DNA of 50,067 nt from Candidatus Bathyarchaeota archaeon (GTDB taxonomy: Archaea > Thermoproteota > Bathyarchaeia > TCS64), in the NCBI GenBank assembly GCA_016783455.1, contig JADHWN010000013.1, positions 1 through 50,067 on the forward strand, read 5' to 3'. The notes under the pieces were generated by a model. It ran no database searches, was not told the origin of the DNA, and saw nothing but the letters and a program-made list of their open reading frames with translations. Positions 16,054 to 23,273 of the stretch are shown here, piece after piece (the first letter of the stretch is position 1; every line of letters starts with the position of its first letter). A program made the translations under genes and the position numbers.

Positions 16054-17460
16054 ATGACTGCTCCAGACTTCTGGGAGGTCCTGAACCGGGCGATCAACAC
16101 AGGAGCGCAGACCCCCGTCAGAGACTTCGACATGAAGATATTCCACGAGGCGTCGAGGCTGGTCAAAGAACACGACATAAAATACGACCCTGAGGTCTAC
16201 GTGCCCAACGACGACAGCCTCGCCGACGACGTCTGGAATGCGGGTATCGAGCTATTCCTTGAGCTAGGCATGTACTGCATGAGCTCAAAACGCGTCATAA
16301 AATTCGAAGAATCCGAAGTGAAAGATGCCCTCAAAGATGTAAGCGACAGCGTCGAGATCGGGGAGGGCAGCGAGAAACGAACGGTGACACGGAGAGGAAT
16401 AGGCAGCACGAAGCCCCCAGTAATCGTCGGAGGCGTTATCGAGAGCGACTTCCCTGAGGGCGAGACCTTCATCAAGCTCTACCAGAGCATCGCGGAGGAT
16501 CCTCTCATCGACGGGCTGTACGTTGGCCCACCACTCCACACGTCCGAGGGCCATACCGTACGGATGGGCACCCCCCTGGCGCTCCACCTGGGAAGACGCA
16601 TGGCCTCATGGGCCCGTGAAGCCATACGGAGAGCGGGGAGACCTGGCCTCCACTTCGTCTCAGCCTGCCCCTCAGCCATCGCGGACATCGCCGCCTGTAA
16701 CCCCGAAGACGGCGTTAGGAAGTCCGATGGGCTCTTCATCTCAGTCACGGCAGAGCTCAAGACCGACTACGAGGCCCTCGGGAAGACCGCATACGCCCTC
16801 GACTACGGCTGCATCAGGGCGACACACGGAGGCTCCATCATCGGCGGCTGGGCCGGAGGACCGGAGGGCGCCGTCGTAGTGTCGATATCCGACTTCATCG
16901 CCTCCGTGATGGTCTACCAGCACAACCTCGACCCCGTCTACGGCGACCACGGCCTCACGAGGTGCCCCGGGCCAGTACCCATCTCAAGCGTAAACCCGGG
17001 GATGTGGGGCACGGAGCTCACAGGACAGGCGATAGCACGGAACTACAAGGGCCCCAATGGAAGGTTCTTCCTTACCGCCGCGGGCCCGGGCACGGAGATG
17101 CAGTTCCGGGAGGTCGCAGCACTATGCATCGCCAGCTTGGCCTCAGGACGAGACCTATTCTGCGGCGGTGGAATACGCAGGTACAAGGTAAAACCCATGC
17201 TGGGCAGCGCACTGGAAAATAAATTCCACGCTGAACTGGGGCACGCAGCAACGGGGATAAAGAGAGACGACGCCAACGAACTAGTGAAAACTATCGTCCA
17301 GAAATACGAGAAGAAGGTAACAAAAGATGGAGGCCCTTGGGGATTCACATTCGATGAGATGTATGACCTCGAAACACTGACTCCCAGACAGAAATTCATA
17401 GAACTCTATGACAAGATGAAGAATGAGATGAAGGACCTGGGCCTAGAATTCAAGTATTAG
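16054..17460 (+). CDS. MtmB-family methyltransferase lacking pyrrolysine (paralogue 3)
   Basis: A 468-residue MtmB homologue and tandem partner of the gene 20 bases upstream. The Pyl region is RRAGRPGLHFVSACPSA with Val202, exactly the MtmB Pyl position by numbering. IIGGWAGGPEGAVVVSISDF and AAGPGTEMQFREVAALC are conserved. It ends ...DLGLEFKY then TAG, again a normal amber stop. It shares the corrinoid partner at 13958 and is presumably co-transcribed with it. Compared with paralogue 2 the difference is mainly in the 100-120 and 310-340 regions, so the two may act on different methyl donors. A GGGAG at 16039-16043 precedes ATG 16054 by ten bases. Confidence 0.88.
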   Translation: MTAPDFWEVLNRAINTGAQTPVRDFDMKIFHEASRLVKEHDIKYDPEVYVPNDDSLADDVWNAGIELFLELGMYCMSSKRVIKFEESEVKDALKDVSDSVEIGEGSEKRTVTRRGIGSTKPPVIVGGVIESDFPEGETFIKLYQSIAEDPLIDGLYVGPPLHTSEGHTVRMGTPLALHLGRRMASWAREAIRRAGRPGLHFVSACPSAIADIAACNPEDGVRKSDGLFISVTAELKTDYEALGKTAYALDYGCIRATHGGSIIGGWAGGPEGAVVVSISDFIASVMVYQHNLDPVYGDHGLTRCPGPVPISSVNPGMWGTELTGQAIARNYKGPNGRFFLTAAGPGTEMQFREVAALCIASLASGRDLFCGGGIRRYKVKPMLGSALENKFHAELGHAATGIKRDDANELVKTIVQKYEKKVTKDGGPWGFTFDEMYDLETLTPRQKFIELYDKMKNEMKDLGLEFKY

Positions 17461-17492
17461 AAATCGCGCGCGCACCTACGTGAGAAGCGTTT

Positions 17493-17723
17493 TCATTCAC
17501 TGATGATCATCGTAACCGTGTTGCGAACCCTGTCTATCCGCCGGATCTTCGAGGAAATAACATCCTTGAGACCCGACAAGTCCTCAGCCTCAACCTTGAC
17601 AATGATATCATAGACCCCGTACACCCCGTATGACTCCTTCACCTCAGGCATCCCACGGAGCTCCCTCAGAACCTCCTCAACTGCACCGATCTCAACGCTT
17701 ATGAGGACATATGCGAGACCCAA
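17493..17723 (-). CDS. Stand-alone Lrp/AsnC ligand-binding (RAM) domain
   Basis: A 76-residue protein. AYVLISVEIGAVEEVLREL is the first beta-alpha unit, VKESYGVYGVYDIIVKVEA is the typical 'xxxxGxyDixvxv' strand pair of the RAM domain, and SSKIRRIDRVRNTVTMIIS is the last unit. The helix-turn-helix part of Lrp is absent. Such small RAM proteins form dimers and higher rings that bind an amino acid, and can modify full Lrp regulators. The start is TTG 17723. It lies convergent to, and 32 bases after, the third MtmB homologue with a CG tract between. Its effector is unknown. Confidence 0.8.
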   Translation of the reverse strand: MGLAYVLISVEIGAVEEVLRELRGMPEVKESYGVYGVYDIIVKVEAEDLSGLKDVISSKIRRIDRVRNTVTMIISE

Positions 17724-17774
17724 AAAACCACCGTATAAGAGTTAAGAAGACTAGAATAATACAGTTGCGCGCGA

Positions 17775-18134
17775 TCAGCGCCGTCCCTTACTCTGATTGT
17801 ACAGGACCCCAGCGATGATGAGCACGCCAACAACTATGGCTGCAAAAGGCCCGAGATCGATGTTCCAGTCAAACAGCTCACGCGCGCCCACGAGGATGAT
17901 GGCAAGCCCGAACAGTACGCCGATGATCGTGTTACCCTCGGGAAGCCCGAAACACTCACGCTCCATGCGCTTACCGAACTGCTCAGCCCGTTCGCCGAAC
18001 TCCTCCGCCCGGACCTCCAGCTCCTCCTCCCAGCCCATTCTCCCCGCGCGAGAGGCCTGAAGAGACTCCCCACAGCTTACACAGGTCGATGCTCCTTCCT
18101 CGTTCTCGGCTCCACACTTGGTACAAAATACCAT
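17775..18134 (-). CDS. Zinc-ribbon membrane protein
   Basis: A 119-residue protein. The N-terminus MVFCTKCGAENEEGASTCVS is a zinc ribbon with CxxC pairs at 4-7 and 18-21. A charged helix follows (WEEELEVRAEEFGERAEQ), then a soluble segment and two hydrophobic helices, NTIIGVLFGLAIILVGAREL and LGPFAAIVVGVLIIAGVLY. It ends with a basic tail. This plan (zinc ribbon, linker, one or two membrane helices) is common in archaea and has no known function. The start ATG 18134 is taken instead of the upstream start because the zinc ribbon begins there. A CG tract lies just past its stop. Confidence 0.7.
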   Translation of the reverse strand: MVFCTKCGAENEEGASTCVSCGESLQASRAGRMGWEEELEVRAEEFGERAEQFGKRMERECFGLPEGNTIIGVLFGLAIILVGARELFDWNIDLGPFAAIVVGVLIIAGVLYNQSKGRR

Positions 18135-18217
18135 GACCTTAACGCCTACCTGAAAAACACTCACAGTCAAGTACTTAAATTATATTAACCCACGTGCGTC
18201 CACCAAAAAATGGGAAA

Positions 18218-18436
18218 TTAGGAGATTACCTCTTTGCCCTTCTCGCTGATGACGTACTTCCCCTTCTCAGGGCTCTCCACGAGCCCCTTACCCTTGAGTC
18301 CACGCATCTTTCCCATGACGCTCCTCCAAGACAGGTCGGAGGCCCCGCCGATGGCCTTGCACCCGGAGGGTTCAGCTAGGTTGTAGAGGGCTTTGAGGAT
18401 GCTTCTCTGTTCCTCATTCAACTCCGTTTTTGACAT
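18218..18436 (-). CDS. Small winged-helix DNA-binding protein
   Basis: A 72-residue protein. LNEEQRSILKALYNLAEPSG is helix 1, SDLSWRSVMGKMRGLKGKGL is the helix-turn-helix, and VESPEKGKYVISEKGKEVIS is the wing. The wing ends 'YVISEKGKEV', a common archaeal MarR/ArsR-like ending. No effector domain is present. The start at 18436 (ATG, MSKTELNEEQ) is preferred to the longer frame that begins at 18493. It is in line with the zinc-ribbon gene downstream on the same strand, with 83 bases between. Confidence 0.7.
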   Translation of the reverse strand: MSKTELNEEQRSILKALYNLAEPSGCKAIGGASDLSWRSVMGKMRGLKGKGLVESPEKGKYVISEKGKEVIS

Positions 18437-18513
18437 ATCTAAGGTTCCAGACGGAATGCCTAAATTAAAACCTTGAGTTGAAACCACGTTCACCGTGCAG
18501 ATGTTGAATGGGA

Positions 18514-19527
18514 CTAGCCTATCACCTGCTTGATCAGCCTCAGATGGTTCCCGCCGAGTATCTTGCGAACATCCTCCTCCCCGTAGCCCCTCTTCACCAG
18601 CTCTGAGGTGATACTGGGCATCTTGGTCACATCCTCAAGGCCCACGGGCGTAGAGGGAATGCCGTCGAAATCAGATCCAAGCCCCACATGGTCTGGCCCA
18701 ACCAGCTCGACGACGTGGTCTATATGATCAACGAGGGTCTCCACGGATGGGTTCGTGGCGTGGACGAAGGACGGGGCGAAGTTTATCCCCATCACCCCAC
18801 CCCCCTCGGCCAGAGCACCTATCATCTCATCTGTCATATTCCTGGGATGGTCGCAGACCGCCCTGCAATTGGAGTGGGAGGCGATGACCGGGCCCCTGGC
18901 GACCTCCATGACGTCCCAGAACCCAGCGTCGTTGATGTGGGAGACATCCAAGATGACACCCAGACGATCCATCTCCTCGACCGCCTGCACCCCCAACTCG
19001 GATAAACCTCCCCCCGTCCGCCTGTCGGTGACGCCATCCGCGAGGAGGTTCCTGAGGCTGTGGACGAGGCCGACCATCCTCACCCCGAGGCGATGGAAGA
19101 CCCTGAGCATGGACAGCTCCCCCTCGATGACGTCCGCGCCCTCTATCGAGAGCATCGCCGCCACCCTGCCCCCCTCAACCGCATCCACGATCTCCCGGTG
19201 GCAGGTCACGGGCGCAATGGTCTCCCCGTTCCTCTCGCACTCCCCGTAGAATACGTCGATCATCTCAAGAGCGGTCCTGAGAGCGTGGGGCGGCGTCCTC
19301 TCCCTCGAGGACGAGACGGCGAAGACCTGGCAATCGACTCCCCCCTTCATCAGCCGGGGGATGTCCACGTGGCCCAGGGGAGACCTCTCGCCGAGTCCGA
19401 AGGCCGATCTGTCGTCCCACATGGAGTCACGGGGACGGGTGAACTCAGGGGAGAGGCACTTCAGTGTATCACAGTGGGTGTCCACAACCAGGGCATCTGT
19501 ATGGAGCCTAGAAATCTCATCGTCCAA
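18514..19527 (-). CDS. Membrane dipeptidase (renal-dipeptidase family, peptidase M19)
   Basis: A 337-residue TIM-barrel zinc dipeptidase. VVDTHCDTL gives the HxD metal pair near residue 18, SIEGADVI gives the bridging Glu, SHSNCRAVCDHPRNMTDE gives the later His pair region, and GSDFDGI gives the final Asp. All metal-site residues of the family appear present. It cleaves dipeptides, including D-amino-acid or non-protein ones. It has no signal peptide, so it should be cytoplasmic. It starts with TTG at 19527. No clear partners are seen; the neighbouring small winged-helix gene is on the same strand downstream. Confidence 0.9.
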   Translation of the reverse strand: MDDEISRLHTDALVVDTHCDTLKCLSPEFTRPRDSMWDDRSAFGLGERSPLGHVDIPRLMKGGVDCQVFAVSSSRERTPPHALRTALEMIDVFYGECERNGETIAPVTCHREIVDAVEGGRVAAMLSIEGADVIEGELSMLRVFHRLGVRMVGLVHSLRNLLADGVTDRRTGGGLSELGVQAVEEMDRLGVILDVSHINDAGFWDVMEVARGPVIASHSNCRAVCDHPRNMTDEMIGALAEGGGVMGINFAPSFVHATNPSVETLVDHIDHVVELVGPDHVGLGSDFDGIPSTPVGLEDVTKMPSITSELVKRGYGEEDVRKILGGNHLRLIKQVIG

Positions 19528-19642
19528 GGCTGTTCAGTTTCCAAATCGGAACTGGAGGCTTAAAAGAACCATCATCGACCATGCTTCCCACCACTCATCA
19601 TAGCGAGCCATAGTTCCCATTCAGCTTAAAACGGTGGTCAAC

Positions 19643-20359
19643 TCAGAAACGTAAACGGGAAAACACCAGTATCAAGAAATTAAGATATTCCCCTAATCCG
19701 AGCTTGCTCTCGCCAGCCTCCCTGTCCCTGAAGCTGATAGGATGCTCCCTGACCTGGTAGCCCATCCTGACAGCGTTCATCAGGGCGTCGATCTGGAAGT
19801 CAAACCCCTCCCTGGTGACGCTCCCAATTAAGTCCTTAACCAGATCCGAGCTGTAGCACCTGAAACCTGACGTACAGTCCCTGACCGGGAGCCCTCCCAA
19901 GTATCGTGCCAGGAGGTTCGCTCCCCCAGAGACAGCCCTCCGCCACAGCGTCCACCCCTGGACCTCGCCACCTTTGACATATCTACTTCCTATAGTCAAC
20001 GCACCACGATCGCAGGACCGCACCAGTCCAGGTATCTCGTAGGGGTCGTGGGAGAGGTCCCCGTCCATGGATACGATGTATCCTGGTACCGGCTTCAAAC
20101 TCAGAGCCTCCTCGAATCCCTCGATAAGGGCGGAGCCCAGCCCCAGCTTTCCCCCCCTCTCAATTAGGCGGATGTTCCCGTACTCCCCCATCAGTCTCCT
20201 GACGATGTCAGAGGTGCCATCGCCGCTGTTATCATCGACCACGACGATCACCTTCCTCAATCCCTCAAGCCCCTCAATGCGAGAGATGACCTCGCCGATG
20301 GTACCCGCCTCATTGTACGTGGGGATGCAGACACAGACACTTGGCTCTGAGGAGTCCAT
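19643..20359 (-). CDS. Family 2 glycosyltransferase, dolichyl-phosphate-mannose-synthase-like
   Basis: A 238-residue glycosyltransferase. VCVCIPTYNEAGTIGEVISR is the GT2 start, VVDDNSGDGTSDIV is the first nucleotide motif, and SMDGDLSHDP holds the DxD-type metal site. DCTSGFRCY and the RDREAGESKLGLGEYLNF tail are typical of polyprenol-monophosphomannose synthases; only a short hydrophobic C-terminus follows, so it lacks the extra membrane domain of some homologues. It probably transfers a sugar from a nucleotide to a dolichol-type carrier for protein or lipid glycosylation. Two small membrane-protein genes lie upstream on the same strand. Its N-terminus MDSSEPS and leader resemble those of the small gene at 20754. 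Confidence 0.85.
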   Translation of the reverse strand: MDSSEPSVCVCIPTYNEAGTIGEVISRIEGLEGLRKVIVVVDDNSGDGTSDIVRRLMGEYGNIRLIERGGKLGLGSALIEGFEEALSLKPVPGYIVSMDGDLSHDPYEIPGLVRSCDRGALTIGSRYVKGGEVQGWTLWRRAVSGGANLLARYLGGLPVRDCTSGFRCYSSDLVKDLIGSVTREGFDFQIDALMNAVRMGYQVREHPISFRDREAGESKLGLGEYLNFLILVFSRLRF

Positions 20360-20453
20360 CAGGAACTCTCTAGGAACCTGTGTAATTCAGCGAGATGTGA
20401 CTAGGAGACCCTCAACTGATGAACATGAAGAGGATATGTTCGCCAAGCCCGCT

Positions 20454-20645
20454 CTATTCCTTGAGCTGTACATACCAGTAGTAAACCGTGAACGCTCCCA
20501 TCGCCACGGTCTCAATAATCAGTAGCGGCAGATTCGACTCCTCTATCGTGATCCGACCATACAGGATCAACGTCAGCAACTGGAAGAATATCAAAAACAG
20601 GAAGACTCCTGCACCGAAATCGGTCCAGCTAACTCCTTGAAACAT
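20454..20645 (-). CDS. Small two-helix membrane protein
   Basis: A 63-residue protein starting at ATG 20645 (MFQGVSWTDF); a GTG nine bases upstream would add three residues. Two hydrophobic stretches are visible, FGAGVFLFLIFFQLLTLIL and LPLLIIETVAMGAFTVYYW, joined by a short loop with charges. It overlaps the 3' end of the 41-residue gene upstream by 17 bases and precedes the glycosyltransferase by about 95 bases on the same strand. It could be a membrane partner of that enzyme, replacing the anchor it lacks. It is not recognised as a named family. Confidence 0.6.
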   Translation of the reverse strand: MFQGVSWTDFGAGVFLFLIFFQLLTLILYGRITIEESNLPLLIIETVAMGAFTVYYWYVQLKE

Positions 20646-20754
20646 GGACGCCACCCACGATAAGAGTCAGCAGCGTCACCTTGAGCAGCCATAGCAGCGG
20701 ATATCCCGCTGCATTCACGCATTCGACAGGTTCACTCGGCCCGGAAGAATCCAT
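20629..20754 (-). CDS. Very small single-helix membrane protein
   Basis: A 41-residue frame with one hydrophobic stretch, YPLLWLLKVTLLTLIVGGV. It begins MDSSGPSEPV, close to the MDSSEPSV of the glycosyltransferase at 20359, and the DNA just upstream is also alike. This suggests that the 5' end of the glycosyltransferase gene was duplicated and now feeds a new small protein. It overlaps the start of the next small membrane gene. It is too short for firm support; it may be a leader or a degraded copy. Confidence 0.4.
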   Translation of the reverse strand: MDSSGPSEPVECVNAAGYPLLWLLKVTLLTLIVGGVHVSRS

Positions 20755-20786
20755 CAGAGACCTAGATGAAGCGTGTCTAATTCAAC

Positions 20787-20822
20787 GAAATGTAACCCGG
20801 ACAAGAAATGTAACCCGGACAA
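20787..20822. repeat. Tandem repeat, two 18-base units
   Basis: The 18-base unit GAAATGTAACCCGGACAA occurs twice in direct succession and is followed by GAAA, the start of a third unit. It lies in the leader of the small membrane genes. It may be replication slippage or paired regulator sites. Confidence 0.8.
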
Positions 20823-20868
20823 GAAAGAGTGATGAACAATAAAAAACGGAAAAAAGGGGTTGTGGGTG

Positions 20869-21999
20869 TTAACCCACGCAGGTGTTCGAGAGGCAGCTCA
20901 GGGCCTCGTCAAGGGTCACCTTGATCCTGTGAGCGATCTCCGGATTGATCGCCCCGGAGTAGGTGAGGTCCTCTAGGGAGTCAAGCCCCTCTCTACCGAG
21001 GTTCCTGAGCTCGGAGATCTCATCCTCAGAGATCACCATGTTCAGGTCCCCCAGGAACTTTATCTCAGCCCTGCTCTTCTCGACGTCGACCTGGTATTTC
21101 TGTATGTCCCACTCGAAGCCGGGGGCCTTGGCGTTATACTCCTCGTCAGACGCGTCTCTTATGGACATCCGGATCTTCAGCTCCTCGAGGCCAATCCTCG
21201 CCTCGTTGAGCCCCCTCTCCATGTTGTCCAGGTCGAATTTGACCCGCTCCAGCATCTCGTTTCTGCTGTTCATCAGGAGCTCCCCGCGGGCCGCGTAGCT
21301 CTCGAAGAGCCTGCTGAACGTCTCCAGCTTCACCTCGCCGTCCTTGAGCAGCTTCACGAGCCTTATCTTCATGGCGATGTTCTTGGCGAAGGTCTCCATG
21401 ACCTCCCTGATGACGGGGTCGGGCTCGAAGCTGGGCTCAGCTTCCGCAACGACCTCGACGAAGGGCTCCTCGACGACCTCCTCAATCTCCGGCTCAGGCT
21501 CATCGACCACAGGAACCTCCTCGACCTCTACGACCTCAGCAGCCTCTTCAACGACCTCGACGACCTCCTCTACTGGCTCGGGCTCCAACTGGAACGCCTT
21601 GACCGCGTGCTCAACGACGTCCTCAACAGTGACATCCTCTTTGGCCACGTGCTCGATATCAGTGACCTCATCGATCACCAATGCTAGATCAGTAGGAATT
21701 ACCTCAGCTTGAATCTCGGTCATCTCAACCGGTGCATCCTCGACGACTTCAGGCTCCTCTAACTCGACCTCGATGGGCGCAATCTCCGCAAGCTCCCTCA
21801 GAGGCTCCAGTGAGAAGGGCTCAGGGGCGACCTCGATGATGACCTCCTCGGGCTCCTCCTTAGGTTCCTCTTCCTTCGCCTTCTCCAGCACGTCCATCTT
21901 GTACAGTGGATATCCGCAGTTCAGGCAGTACAGCGTCTTGGGTACCTCTTCCTTGCAGTTGGGGCAGAGAACAACTTCTGGCTTCAATTCGGTTTGCAT
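20869..21999 (-). CDS. Zinc ribbon, long acidic linker and coiled-coil protein (possibly CdvA-like)
   Basis: A 376-residue protein. Residues 10-33 are a zinc ribbon (VVLCPNCKEEV and LYCLNCGYPL). Residues 40-195 are a Glu/Val/Pro-rich low-complexity linker (VEEVVEVVEEAAEVVEVEEV). Residues 200-360 are helical, with VKLLKDGEVKLETFSRLFES and MLERVKFDLDNMERGLNEAR likely to form coiled coil. The ending SCLSNTCVG has two more Cys. Coiled-coil archaeal division proteins of the CdvA type have a similar helical region, but the similarity is weak and this is only a suggestion. GGAGGGTGA at 22005-22013 on the minus strand precedes ATG 21999, so it is strongly translated. It is monocistronic. Confidence 0.65.
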   Translation of the reverse strand: MQTELKPEVVLCPNCKEEVPKTLYCLNCGYPLYKMDVLEKAKEEEPKEEPEEVIIEVAPEPFSLEPLRELAEIAPIEVELEEPEVVEDAPVEMTEIQAEVIPTDLALVIDEVTDIEHVAKEDVTVEDVVEHAVKAFQLEPEPVEEVVEVVEEAAEVVEVEEVPVVDEPEPEIEEVVEEPFVEVVAEAEPSFEPDPVIREVMETFAKNIAMKIRLVKLLKDGEVKLETFSRLFESYAARGELLMNSRNEMLERVKFDLDNMERGLNEARIGLEELKIRMSIRDASDEEYNAKAPGFEWDIQKYQVDVEKSRAEIKFLGDLNMVISEDEISELRNLGREGLDSLEDLTYSGAINPEIAHRIKVTLDEALSCLSNTCVG

Positions 22000-22426
22000 A
22001 ATTCACCCTCCACTCGCTACTCTATCGATTGAGTAGTAGAACCACACGTTATCATTTATTTTTTTTAGACGATCTGTTAATACATCTGTGTTAAAACCAC
22101 CATGCAATATGCACTAAGAATTTCATTATTCCTTTAAAAAAAGGGCGTTCCTCCGAAAACACGTGTTGAAAGAGTTAATTCACATCGAATACAACCACTG
22201 ATTTTTAAATAATTAGGTAATACGTCATTCTTCGAGGTAATGTAAAAACCCCTAAAAAACGTCTCAGGAACACCATTCTGAATATAAAGTAGAATGAAAT
22301 CGAAAGAGAATACGAAGGGAGATAAGGCCGGAAAAACACCCCTTTCTCGCTATTATAGACACGGAGAGACCATTTAAACTCGAAATCCCTATCTATATAA
22401 AGGAAAATTAGGCTTGTTCCTCGCCG
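22000..22426. other. AT-rich spacer without gene
   Basis: The spacer carries the ribosome binding site of the zinc-ribbon gene (22005-22013) and an A/T-rich stretch around 22050-22070 (TTATTTTTTTTAG) that may end or start transcription. I see no convincing reading frame, tRNA or repeat in the remainder. Confidence 0.6.
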
Positions 22427-23266
22427 CTAAAATATCACTCTCTCATTGTGAGAGTACACGTTCATCCTCCGCCCCCTCACGAAGCATACAAGGGTTATCC
22501 CCGTAACCCTCGCCACCTGTATCCCCGAGGTCAGCGGCGCGGCCACCGAGGCCACGACGGGCACGCCGCTCCTTGCAGCCTTCAGGACCATCTCGCTCGA
22601 CTGCCGCCCCGAGGACACGAGGGCGCACTCCCCAAAGTCGACGCCCTCAAGGAGGGCTGCCCCGACCACCTTGTCAACGGCGTTATGCCTCCCCACGTCC
22701 TCAGCGAAGGAGGTGACCTCCCCGTCCACCTTACATAGCATGGCGGAGTGGGTGCCCCCCGTTTCCTTGTACTTCTCACCTCGGAGGTTTAGCTCGCGGA
22801 CCATGCGCCAGATGACCTCTGCCTCAATCTGGACATCGGATGAGACCCCGAGGGCCTCCAGCTGTCCAGGGTTCACGGGGGTTGAGAGGCTCCCGCACGC
22901 CGTGGTGATCAGGTCCACCTTGCTCATGTTGAGACCTTCGAAGTCCACCTCCCCCCGCAGCTCCACGCGGACCTTGAGGGGCTGTACCTCCAGCTCCGCA
23001 ACGTCCTCCATCGAGCCTATGACCCCCTCGGTGAAGAGATGCCCCAAGACTAGCTCCCTGGCCATCCCCGGGGTGGCTATCATCGTCCTGTAGAACTCGT
23101 CGTTTATGAAGACGCAGATGGCCTCGTCCGAGGCGACCACGTCCTCAATCTCCTGCTTCGACCTCTTCTCCAGGTCAACCCGGTGCAGTCTCACATGTTC
23201 GCTGGCCAACGGTGTCACCTGTACCTTAGCACTAGATCTGCAATGAGATAACTGTTTACGCCGCAC
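22427..23266 (-). CDS. fdhD: Formate dehydrogenase accessory sulfurtransferase FdhD
   Basis: A 279-residue FdhD. It passes sulfur to the molybdopterin cofactor of formate dehydrogenases before insertion. Typical blocks are ATPGMARELVLGHLFTEGVI, EDVGRHNAVDKVVG, SSGRQSSEMVLKAARSGVPV and TSGIQVARVTGITLVCFVRG. The mobile-loop Cys appears in ITTACGSLS; family members usually have a CxxC here, but the second Cys is Leu. A molybdopterin oxidoreductase that needs such a factor lies at 49468-50067. It follows cysK by seven bases and is likely co-transcribed. The start is GTG 23266; a later GTG at 23218 is equally possible. Confidence 0.9.
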   Translation of the reverse strand: MRRKQLSHCRSSAKVQVTPLASEHVRLHRVDLEKRSKQEIEDVVASDEAICVFINDEFYRTMIATPGMARELVLGHLFTEGVIGSMEDVAELEVQPLKVRVELRGEVDFEGLNMSKVDLITTACGSLSTPVNPGQLEALGVSSDVQIEAEVIWRMVRELNLRGEKYKETGGTHSAMLCKVDGEVTSFAEDVGRHNAVDKVVGAALLEGVDFGECALVSSGRQSSEMVLKAARSGVPVVASVAAPLTSGIQVARVTGITLVCFVRGRRMNVYSHNERVIF

Positions 23267-23273
23267 GCCGCGG

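Noticed and set aside
14624-17460. Amber codons at the ends of the two plus-strand MtmB homologues as pyrrolysine read-through
   Set aside because: Both TAG codons lie at the natural C-terminal end of the family (after DLGLEF and LGLEFKY), only a few codons follow before another stop, and the true Pyl position holds Ile or Val.
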